Positions 23,201 through 35,200 of a stretch of DNA of 64,000 nucleotides are shown piece by piece. Below the pieces are notes generated by a model, which saw nothing but the letters and a program-made list of their open reading frames with translations, did not search any database and was not told where the DNA came from. The translations under genes and the position numbers were made by a program. The DNA comes from Sabethes cyaneus (taxonomy: Eukaryota > Arthropoda > Insecta > Diptera > Culicidae). Position 1 is the first letter of the stretch. The number at the start of each line of letters is the position of its first letter. Where the stretch lies: assembly GCF_943734655.1 (NCBI RefSeq), contig NC_071355.1, positions 74,485,449-74,549,448 on the forward strand. Reading direction: 5' to 3'.

Positions 23201-26200
23201 CTTCCCTCTTCTTTGTGTGCTAATTTACCTGTCGTGTAACGTGCTGTCGTTAATAAATCGCGATTCGGTTCGAATTCGATTCGAAACAAACACTGCTACT
23301 ACGGCACCGAATATCAATTCACTCAATCTACTACTACCACTACCACCACCAAAACTACTACTACTACTACTACACAACACTCGCCCGTCGCCCACTATAT
23401 CCCGTGGTTAGTAGACATGAGACGAATGTCCAGTTCCATGTACGAGGTCTTCAACTGGGCCCAGACGAGCGAATGTCCGAAAAAGTTGACCCTCTCGCTG
23501 GCCGGCGCCGGTATCAACATTGACGAACCGCCGTCCAGTGCGGAGCGAGCGGCCGCCATGAGCGCAAGAAGGGGTAAATGTTTTTCCGCGGTTTCCGACG
23601 GAAGACGACGCGTCGCCGTCGCCCGTGTCGTGTTTGCCTTAAATTACTACTACTACTACTACTACTACTACCACTACTATCACCGCCAGTATTGATATAC
23701 AACATTTTGAAACGTTGTTTTGTTTTGTCTTGTTCACATTTTGTTTAATTTGAACTTAATTTTACTAACTTACTGTTTGTATTTGTTAGTGAGATATTTT
23801 TTCAATTGTTTTTTCAACTGCTGGTATGAGCCATTTTTTTTTGTATTGGAAAATTAGTTTTGATTCCCATTTTTGTATATTATTCAACTATGTTGTAAGC
23901 TACGGAATGGATTTGCGAGTTATCTTGTCTCTCGTTTCTACGTTATCTAAAGATTCTACGCTCCACATCGATCATTAACGCTTTACTTTTGTTTACTTGT
24001 GATGGTGCATCCTTCAAACTTCTTCTGTGTGTGTGACAGATTCGCTTTTTGCAGCGATTTTTCTAGTTTACCTTATTTTCTGCTTATTTTGCTTTGCTTT
24101 GTTTCGCCCTAATATATGTTTCAGGTTGAGTTTTTAATTTCTACAGACGTCTTGTTTTTATATTAGTTAGTCTCAGTGCATGTGTTTTAAATCGCTTCTG
24201 TTATTTTTTTCAGATGTCATGTGCTCTTATATTTTTTCTTCTTTAAATTCAATACCAGTAAATTAAATTGAGATTATTCTATCAAAGGTTATCCATTTCC
24301 ACTGTGCGAAAGTTTAAGTCTCTAGAAATGTTTTGCATGTAAATATATTATCCGAGACTTAAATTTTGCTGAAAACGCATTCCCGTTTCACTTTGTTTCG
24401 TTTAGTCAGTTCCATGTACTGTGCCTTTACAGTAATTATTACCCTTCGTATATGTTTTCACATGTATTATTCCTCATTTCTCAAAAATTGGTATTTTTCA
24501 ATGATTTTCTCTAACCATATTTGTTCTAATCTGTTTTTTCATCTGAAGTTGAAAACTAAAATTTTGTCTGTCCCGTTTTGTTGTTTTGTCCCAATGGAAA
24601 GAGAACTAATGTTTTGATTCAACCAAAATTCAAATAAATACATGTTTTCTTCTTTTTCTCTTCTCTTTTTCTTTGTACAACGAACAAAAAAATACCCACA
24701 CACACAATCACTTGCCAACGATCGTCGCCGCCCGGTTTTGTTTGGTTTTTACCCATAAATGTGCGTGCGTGTGTGTATTTTTCTATATATATCGCTTTCG
24801 ACATGTGTGTGATTTCGAATCTTCACGCGTTCTTCTATTCGACCAACCAAATCAATGTGTCGGTGTGTGCGTGCCCGCTCGCCCGCGTGTTCAGACGATT
24901 CGGCTGACATGAGCTACCAGCGTACCGTCAATCGACGCAAAACCGATCTTATGCCCACCATTCCTAGTCCTCGCGATAGCTCTAGATCATCTTTCGGCAC
25001 TCACACTCCCAGAACACCAGGTAGTATTCTTTTATTTGTTTCATTCTTTTTAATTTTGTTTCTTAGTTTATAACTTCTAACAATCGATTTTGATAATACT
25101 CACCCGCATAGAACAAGAAATCATACTAAGCTACAGTTTAAAACTCATCCCGTAGAGGTAGCAAATATATTGTTCCGACAGCTATTAGAATAATTTGCTA
25201 TTGATAGTCCTGTCTTATTGTGTTTCGTTAGTATAACGTGAGGCTGAAAATTGTTTAAGTGTTGTCTCAATGTCTTGTGCCTCGCTGTTGCTTGCAATGA
25301 TTGCTTAATTCAAAGAAACCCACTACTGCATGAACGTGTCCTTAGTCTCAGTTTTGTCCCTACTTTTAGAATTAGTACTATAATAAATTTTTCGTAGACA
25401 TTTGATTCCCTGCTTTAAAAAACATTGTGCATGAATGATACTCACGGTTCCATATTTTTTTGATTTTTTTGTAAACGTGATTTTGCTTACCTGTTGCAAC
25501 GACTACACTACAACAAACGATTCGCTCGCTCGCCTGTGAAATACGCAAAAAACCGAACCTTGAAATCCCTCCCCAAAACCCCCCGTCAAATATAGGTCGA
25601 GCCTTCTCGATGACACGTCTAGACCAGCTGGCCCAACCACGTCGTCGCAATGGCGAACACATCAGTGCAATCATAGAGCGCGAGCGCCGTCAAGCTCTGG
25701 AGCTGGAGAACTTGACCCGCCTGTCGCTCTCCTCGTCCCGTTCGTCGCCGACGGCCGACGGTGGTTCCGCCAGCAAGCGCATGTCTCGCAGCATGTCCCA
25801 GTTGGCGAGTAGCGGCTCGGCCAAGTATCGAAACACGTCGCAGGACTCGCACTCGGGTCGTTCCGCAGCGCGCAAGTCCTCCTTCAATTCGTCGCTGCTG
25901 GGCGAGCATCTGATGAGCCGTTCCGACACGTCCAAGAGTATGTCCCAGCTGAACACGGCCGGACGTGTCCCACGGATCAACAAGGCGGAACGGCTCCGGC
26001 AGCAGGTTCGCGAACAGCTGAACGGTTCCATGGCGGTAACAGGTGCGAGAGTAAAAACACTTTCGTTTTTCCCGAGATTCTTTTATTGTATAACGTAAAT
26101 AATCTCTGACCCATAAACGGTAGCAGTGGAAAACATTTGGCTAACTCCTCGGTGCTAGCAATAACCTATCGCACCCTCCTCGGGCGTCCGGTCGGTGCGT

Positions 26201-29200
26201 GCGGTGGTACTAAATTCTTTCACTAGTGCGGCAGTACTGTATTACTCTAATAGCTCATTTCACCTTTCTTCACCTCTTTCGTACTACACTGAACAAAAAC
26301 ACCCCTACAGGCTAGTGTAGTCCTTTAACCCGGATCATTTCGGTTTTCGGTGGGTTCTGTTTCAGAAGCGTACTACTGACATATAAATTTTGAACATTTT
26401 GGCGACAACGTAGAATGTAGAACAGCTAGTTTGAAGACCAAAAAGTTGTTTTTGTTTGATTTCCAGCAAAACAGAAATGGAAAAATTAAAAAAAAAATAT
26501 TGCACCCCCTAGCTTTATGAGGGGATTCCAATTAGGGTCGAAACGTCGGAAAAACGATATGTTATGTGTTGGAATATGCGCAATACAAGGATTCGAACCA
26601 ATCATCAAGAAACACAACTCGTTTTGATTTGTACTTGTCTAAAGTTGAAGTCTTCCAAGAGAAGATTTCTCTAAAATCAGCAATTCTATAAAAAATATTA
26701 CCTTCCTTTGAATTAGTCAAATGAAAGGTTTTAATGAGTTTTTTAGGAAAAATATTGGATTGAAACAAAAAAAATATAATTGCAGAAATATTGAAAATAT
26801 TCTTTTTACCTTTATTTTCTTATTTTTTGGTGGAATGACCGAAGATATACAAATAAGTTAAAATTTAAGCTTAAATCAAATATTTTTATATTTCTTAATT
26901 CAAATAACTACCCAAATAATGTGTCATTAACACACATTACACTTTCCAGGCAAATCCTCTAACATGCTATAAAGGATGCCACATCCTCCCTTGCAAAAAT
27001 TGAACAATTCAATAATGTTATTATTGCAGGTCAATTATAAATTATTAACATTGCCGGTGCAGTTCTTCAAATAATTTTTGTTTCTTATTATGAAATGCGT
27101 TAACTATCATACATAGCTTACTTACTTACTTTTTTGGGACACGCATAAAAATCATAGCATTTACCATACCTTGTCATTGATATACAGTATCATTGATATC
27201 CAGTACCCAGTGGTACACAAGTCAAGAAGTCAATTGTCATGACTCATGATACTCTATCTTTCTGTAGTTTTACCGGTTTCTAAACAGTTGCTTTAGACTT
27301 ATCTTGACTCAATGTTCACATGTGTTGGTCTTGGGCTTTTTCCGACTCAACCCTAACCAATGTTTTTCAAACGTAACCTCGACATACTTTGGCTATGGAC
27401 TTTTTCCGACTTAACCTTAATATGGTTTGGCCATGGCATTTTCCTCTCTCAATCCTAATTTGAGTTAGCCGAGACCTTTTTCCAGCTCATCTTTATTACG
27501 CGTTCACCATGACCTTTTGCCGGTTCAATCCCAATATACATTGACCGTGTGCTTTTTCTGGCTCAATCTTAGTATATGTTGGTTATGGCCATTTAGTTGG
27601 CTCAACTGTAATACGAATTAGTCATGGGTTTTTCCGGTTCAATCTTAATATGCGTTTGCCAAGGCCCTCTCACCGGCTCAACTTCAATACGAGTTGGTCA
27701 TGGGCTTTTCCCGACTCAATCTTAATATACATTGACCTTAGCCCTGTCGTCGGCTCAACTGTAATACGAATTGGCCATAGGCTTTTTCCGGCTCAATCTT
27801 AATATACGTTGGCCATGGCCCTCTCACCGACTCATCTTTAATACGAATTCAATTAGCCATGGGTTTTTCCGACTCAATATTAATATACATCGGCCATGGC
27901 GCTGTCGTCGGCTCAACTGTAATACGAATTGGCCATGGGCTTTTTCCGGCTCAATCTTAATATACGTTGGCCAAGGTCTTATCGTTGGCTCAACTTTATT
28001 ACCAATTGGCCATGGGTTTTCCCGGCTCAATCTTAATATACATCGGTCACGCTCCTGTCGCCGGCTCCACTTTAATTCGAATTGGCTATGGACTTTTTTC
28101 GACTCAATCTTAATACATGTTGGCCATAGCCCTCTCGCCGGCTCAACTTTATTATGAATTGACCATGGGTTTGCCCGGCTCAATCTTAATATACATTAGC
28201 CATGGCTTGCTGGCTGAACTTTAATACGAGTAGGCGATGGGCTTTTCCCGGCTTAATCTGATTATATTTTCCCGAAAAAAAAATCATTACACGAAGATAA
28301 GTTTTATTGTAACAGTAAAACATAAAACTATGTTAAAACCCCATCATTTGCTGTTAACATTTACTGTGTTAATTCACAGGAAATGTTGTAGTCGCGTTAT
28401 AGTAATTTTTTCACCCAAATGTAATCAGAAGTACAGTAGATTTGTGATGAAATTGGCCTACTTTATGGAAAGGAAGAAAATACGAATATAATTCGAATTT
28501 ATGACAATTTTGCAATACCAATAGTATACCATATACTTCAATATCCGTTGTAAAAGCTATTGTTAAATTTATATTTAATGTAATTTTATTCTCAAACGGA
28601 GTCCGGCCAGAATCGTTTGTTGTTCTCTTAGAAAATCTTTATTAGAAATCACGAAAAATAATCGTGGAAAATCCCATGAAAAATTTATTCCAACTAATAT
28701 TTTTTTCTAGGTTGCTGAGAAAATTTTCTTACATTATCCTAACATAAATTTTGTTCTGCGACACTTGACGAATTGTTTACGATGTCCGACAAAATTGGAG
28801 ATTTTTTCAATACGGTTCAATAAGTCCATAAGCTATGCTCGTACGCAAAATATAATAAAATTCTGAGACCCCTCGATCCATTTTGTACGATTATTTTGTA
28901 AAACGCCCTGGCTCAAAAGTTCTAAATTGAAAAAAATCTTAGGGCAAAATAATGATTTTTTTCTATCTCAGAAACGCATCCTAAACGCCAAATAAAAAAG
29001 CGAGTCTAAAACTCTTAAATTTTTTACAAAACTGTGATACAACTGGCCATAAAACTTTTATAAAACTGTGCAAAGGCCAACACTACAGAATATTTCCTAA
29101 GGTCATCATAAAACTTGTATTAGTATTATCGATTTCTATTTATAGTGACTTCTGAGAATGCCGTAGCGTGACATTGTGACGCCGTTGGCGAAGAGCTGAC

Positions 29201-32200
29201 TTAGTGCTCAACCGTTTCTTACATCAGAGTTCCTTCCAAGTTCCAGGTTATTATTTTTTATAAACCACCATCCAGATTCTGAACTTGCACTAAATTATGG
29301 ACCACATTTTTCATCAGTTTTTGTTACAAATTTGGGAACAAATTTAAACTAGATTCTGGACCAGATTTTGGTCCACATTTTTTTCAACAGATTTTGGACC
29401 AGATTTTTGATCAGTTTTTTAAGCCCCAGGGGTTTTGATCAGTTTTTAAACCAACATCTATCATCAACTTATGTTTCGGAGTTTGAAAACAGATTTTGGT
29501 TATATTCTGAATCAAATTTAAAACTATTTTATCCAATTTTGAACCAGATTCTTGACCCTGGATTTAGACCATATGTTTTTATCAGACTTTAAACCCCATT
29601 TTTTATCAGACTTTAAATCCCCAAACAGTTTTTGAATCAGGGTTTGAACTGAACCTGGACCGTATTCTGGACGTGGATTAGATTGCGAACCATATTTTTT
29701 TATCAAATTTTGTAACAAATGTGTAACAGATTTAAGCTAGATTCTGGACCAGATTATGGATTACATTTTAGATTAGATTTCGGCCATATTTTGGACTAGA
29801 TTATGGACCTGAACCGGATGTTGATCCTCCATCAAATTCTGGGCCAGATTTCAGACCAGATTTTGGAGAAAATTTTTGACCACATTTATTAACAGATTTA
29901 GATTAGATGTAGGACCAGATTTTAAACCACATTCTGGACAAAGACCAGATGTTGTGCATGGACTAGAAGATTGTGACAGATTTTCGATTAGATTTCGGAC
30001 AACATTTTTTTTATCCAATTTTACCCCGAATCTGAACCACATTTTTTATCAGATTTTGAATCAAATTTGAGTCAAGATTCTGGAACTAGACCAGAGTTTG
30101 AACCAGGTTTTGGGCCAAAATTTTGATCAGATTCTAAGCTTTGATCAGATTTGGATTAGGGTTGGAACCAGATTCTGGACCGTATTTTGGAGCAGATTGC
30201 GAACTATATGTTTTGTCAAACTTTATAACAAATTTAAAAACAGATTTGGACTGGATTCAGGACCAGATTCTGGACCTGAACTAGATGACCATGTATTGAA
30301 TAATCTTTTGGGGAACAAGATCTTCGACCTGGACTAGATTCTAGACCACATTTTTGATCAGACTTGGGCCTGGAGCAGACGTTGGGTCACAATTTTTTTA
30401 GATTTCAAACCAACAATCAGATTTTGGACCTGGACTATATTGTAGTCCACTTTTTTTTATCAAATTTCGTTCCAGATTCGAACTAGGTTGTGGGCCATGT
30501 TTTGGACCACATTTTTTATCAGATTTTGAATCACATTATAGATCCAGTTTTTGGAGTTGGTGCCAGAGCCGTAGCGTGACATTGAGGCGGCCCTGGCGAA
30601 GGCCCGATCCTTTCTTAAATCAATGTTCCATCGAAGTTTATTATTTTTAAAAGTTAGACTGTCATACGTGATTCGTACAACTCGCTAGTATTGGATCTCA
30701 AAGTACTGTATCTTCGCTTCACTCGAGAGTACCTTACTGAGGTTTAAGCCGTTTAGCCAACGTTTTACTGTAAAGCACAGAAGAGAAATCGATTTACGGT
30801 TGCTATTTCCAATAAGCGAAGAGCATTTTTTGTTTTGCAGTCTTTTGCTGCTTTGCACTTGAAGCGTTGATTTTTTTCCTCTCGAGTGAGAGGAGTGAGT
30901 ACTCGTCATTGAGCGTATTTTCTCACTCGGTACAATGCTTAACTTGCATTCTCTTTAACATACAGAGCAAATAGTTTGATTTTAATTGTTCTAAGAGAAA
31001 ACAGTTTTTTGTTTCTTTCGGGGTCAGATATCTGACCCCGATATCTGTCAGATATCTGGTCAGTATTAAGTCAGACCGGACCAAGTCGCAAAATTTAAAA
31101 AAATTAATTAATGACAGCAAACGATTTAGAACTTCCTAAACTACATTTTACTCTAATCAGATTATATAATTGTTACAAATAGCCAGAGATATGAACTCAT
31201 TTCGAACGGTTGATAGCATTAAACAACACAGAGTAGCAAAATTTGACTTCGTTTTTCTTGAAATTAGATTTTTGTGACTTGGTTCGGTCTGACTTAACAC
31301 CGACCATCTGTAGAAATACAGCATCTGCAATGCAGTTCCAGTTAGTAGTGTCTAATGGAATGGCTTTAAAGTTCCACCCAATTTTTACACTTTCCAACAT
31401 CCATCCGGATTAATTGCCTAACGAAAGTAGGCTATTAAACATTCGAGGTTTTTGGGTTCGCCACGTCTAGATCAGTTATTTGCGGATATGCACGCTTTGA
31501 AAATTTACACCAAACAAAACAAAACAAATCCCGAAAATCGGGCTTGAGTAGGTGATGGGCTACTGTGGTAGTCTTGATTCCACTCGGTACAACAACGATT
31601 GGGGTTTCCACTAGACGCACTTCATCGGTGCAATTGTTATTAGCCAAAATTATTGGACCAAAAACTAGCAACTCACTGGTTGGTTAGTTCGATTGATTGT
31701 GTTGCCTTCGTTGAAGGCTGCATTTCTGTTTAATTTCTAGTTGTTCTAATTATACGTTTACTTGTTTTATATTCGTGGGCCGGTATTTTATGTGGTGAAC
31801 GGTTACTAACGTTTTACTGTTTTAGGTATTAAGTGAAATAGGGTAATTTGGTTGCGGTTTATTGATAACAACGACTTAAATATTGATTTGGAATCCGAAA
31901 CGAATGACTTATACGGACAAATGAGGGCTGCTTACCTTCTGCTTGATTGCTTTCCGCAATAGTTTTCGTAATCTATCCTATTATAGAGTGCTGTTAAAAT
32001 GCTGAACGTAAAAGTGGTTAATAGTTTGTATGCTGTAGTTATGCAATTATTCTTTTGCTTCAATTTAGTATAGTTTGTCTTCTAATTATTATCTTTGAGC
32101 TTTGTTTAGAATGCATTCCATTACAAATACCATAAGTAAGCTTAACAAGCATCATTACAAACACAAAAACTTTTCTACAAACCACTATATTTTTCCAACG

Positions 32201-35200
32201 CAAAAAAAATCAAACCAAAATCCAAATGTTCCATTTTCCGTGATTCCATCCATTCCGTGTCAACTCCGTTAATTCAAGCGAGCAAACTTGAATTTTTTTC
32301 GCTTTTCCAAATATGATCATTTCCCACATCCTTCCCGGTACTATCCATCCAGTTGTCTCATCATTTCTCTCTCCTCCCTTTCTCATGCTGTACCCCACCG
32401 CATAATGTCATCATCTACACTTCCAACTTCTATATATCGTCATCTCGCAGGTTTGCGCTCAGGTGAAATAACGCCCAACAGTCTGACAGCGTCCCGTCCG
32501 GGCAGTGCAATGTCCAGCTCAACGACCGCTTCCGGTGTCGTGTACCGACGCTCGATGCCAACGGCCACCAGTCATCCCCGTAAGCCGCGCCCGTTCTCCA
32601 TTGCCGTGACGGGAGTTTCAGCCGGTCCGAAAGAAGGTTTGTTCCCGTTTGTTTCTGCGACGTTCATCACCCTTTCTTTTTCTTCCTTCTTCACCCACTT
32701 CACCGTGAAATCACCACCAGCGGGAAACTTCGCGCAAAACTCCGTCCTCTCCGTTCTGCACCCCGTTCCTTTACTGTCCTCAAAATCTCCTAGAATTCGG
32801 TCATCACACTCCGATCACCTTTCCAATCACTGAACGCCGTTCGCACGACTCCTATTCTAGACAATAAGCTAACACATTCACTAACTGACAAGGAAGTAGT
32901 AGATCTCTACTCCTCAAGTACGATCTATTACTTCTCACTCGATACAAACCACGAATTTGGCTAGAAGGTGTAAGCATTTTGTATCTTCTGTATAAAGTAA
33001 GATCTATTCTGAATGGACCTGCAAGTTATGGGAATGCAGCCCCTCGTTAGTGTAATATTTTAGTTTCTTTCTTTAGTTTTTTTTGACGCGTTGTAGACTA
33101 AGTTTTTTATGTTTTAACAAAAGTTTTATTTACTTTATTTTGTTGGGTTCCGGTATACTCGCTATGACTGGATACCTTACCCAGTGTATACTTAGTTCCA
33201 TTGTATTTGTATTTAATTTAAAAGCGCCAGTGAAAAAACTATATCACAGATATTAAAATATTGGAAAACGGGAAAAATTGCACGTTTGACTCGATGCAAG
33301 ATCACTAACACAATTTTATTAGTATTTAAGTATGGTTGAACCATGAAACGAATGTGTTCGGGTGGTTTTGCGTGGTTGCTAGTCTGATGTGGTTGGTAAG
33401 TACACTATTAAAGCAGCCAATAATTTCAAACTCTTTTTGGTAATTAGTTGTCGCAACAAAACCACTCGAACGTATTCAGTTAATTCAACACCAATATAGT
33501 TAAAATCATCTAAATGCACGATACATCGTCCATTCTCTAACATATTATCCATCTTCCAGAGAAACCCCCGCTTCCGAAAACATCCGCCGCCAGTGGCGCC
33601 ACTTCATTGGAGCGCAAGCGTTCGCAAAGTGGTTCCAGCACACCGGCCAGAGTGGCACCGGCACCGGCGGACAGCGCTGCCAAGAAGCATACGTCGGCTG
33701 AAAAGGTTCGCGTCAGCAGCGCCCGCGGTACTCCGAAAGCGTCGTCTACTCCTCTGCAGTCACCTGGCCCGGATAAGGCTAACCGAACCTTGCAAGATTC
33801 GCTGCAGCAGAAAGCACAGAAGAAACAACCGAAAGCGGACGAGCAACCACCATTGGTGGTAGTTCAGCAACAGGAGCAACAGCAAAGCTTAGTCAAACAA
33901 GGGTCTTCGGTCAGCGTTAAAAGTGCTGAAGAAAAGGTTGAGATCGTGCAACAAAAGCCGGAGCAGCAAGTTTTGGTACAGTCGGAAACTATTTCAACTA
34001 CGCTGGTTGAAACAGTCGATCAGCAGCAGATCATAGTAACTGAGATTAAAACAGAAGAAGTGCTCGTTGAACCGGCACAGGAAGAACCACAGCCACAGCC
34101 GAAGAGCTTGGAAATCAGCCATCACGAAGAAAAGCAAGACGAAACAAAGGAAGCCAACGGTTTGGAACCGGACCAAAACGGAGATGGTTCTGCGGTTGAC
34201 TTAATGACGGCATCGATGATCGCTAAACGCATCACTACGGAAGAGGAAGCTAAAGCAGCGCTGGCTGAACGCCGCCGCCAAGCTCGCGAAGAAGCCGAGC
34301 GCCAGGCTGAGCTCGAGCGTCAGCGTGTAGCCGCTGAGGAAGAAGCGGAACACCAGCGCCAGCTGGAGGAAGAGGAACGTCTACGCAAGCTCGAGGAAGA
34401 AACGATTCGTCTGGCAGAGGAGCAACGTCGCCTCGACGAAGAGCGTCTCCAGCAGGCCATAGAGGATGCCAAAAAGCGTGACGAGGAGGAACGGCAGCGT
34501 CGTGAAGAGGAAGCCCGCCAGAAGGCCGAACGAGAGGAAACGGAACGCAAGGCTCGTGAAGAAGCCGAACGGCAACGTGTCGAAATGGCCGAAAGACTTA
34601 AGAAGGAGGAGAAGGAACGCGAGGAGCGACGAAAGCGTGTGGAAGCAATCATGTCCAGAACACGCGCCAAGGGTAGTGCCAACAATACGCCTACTAAGGT
34701 GAGTTGAATTGAAATTATTTTCTCTACTATTAGAAAGTTTTGGCCAACTTCGTATTTTTGTTTTGACCTTAGTAATGAGGTCAGGCATTTAATTAATTTT
34801 TTATAACGGTAGTTTGTTACAATCGACGGAGGAAACGGCAGAACAAAGTATTATCCACTCTTTCCGCTTCACGTCTTCACCTTTACTATCAACATCTTCG
34901 TTTAATTACTTTCTTCTACCGTTCTCTCTGTCAATTGTAAAAAACTACCGTTATAAAAAAGTTTTGCAAGAAAAGTGTTGTGTGACTTTACAGATTTTTG
35001 TTTTGTTTTAAATTTATATAGCTTCTACCATCAACGTAAAACGGTCATAAGCAGGTCCATGATCGTACTTGGCAGATGAAGCTTTCTCGAAGGCTAGCAG
35101 AATAATTATTCTCATGTAAAGAATACAAGAAACCAATTATCGTATTATTTTTTAAATACTAGAGTAGTTATTCTGCTAGTGCCTCAAGAAGCACAATTCG

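Noticed and set aside
26036..26041. GTAACA as the donor of the 25596 exon
   Set aside because: It would shift the frame entering the exon at 32451; the GT at 26043 keeps phase.
27771..28183. Long open frames on both strands (128 and 119 codons)
   Set aside because: Both are generated by the 77-bp minisatellite, whose period avoids stops; no start context or exon signals.
31435..31671. 78-codon minus-strand frame as a possible gene
   Set aside because: Protein-like in places but without a recognisable domain, start or splice signals.
34320..34788. Two long minus-strand frames (121 and 135 codons)
   Set aside because: Antisense shadows of the MAP7-domain exon, low-complexity Ser/Arg and Leu/Phe.
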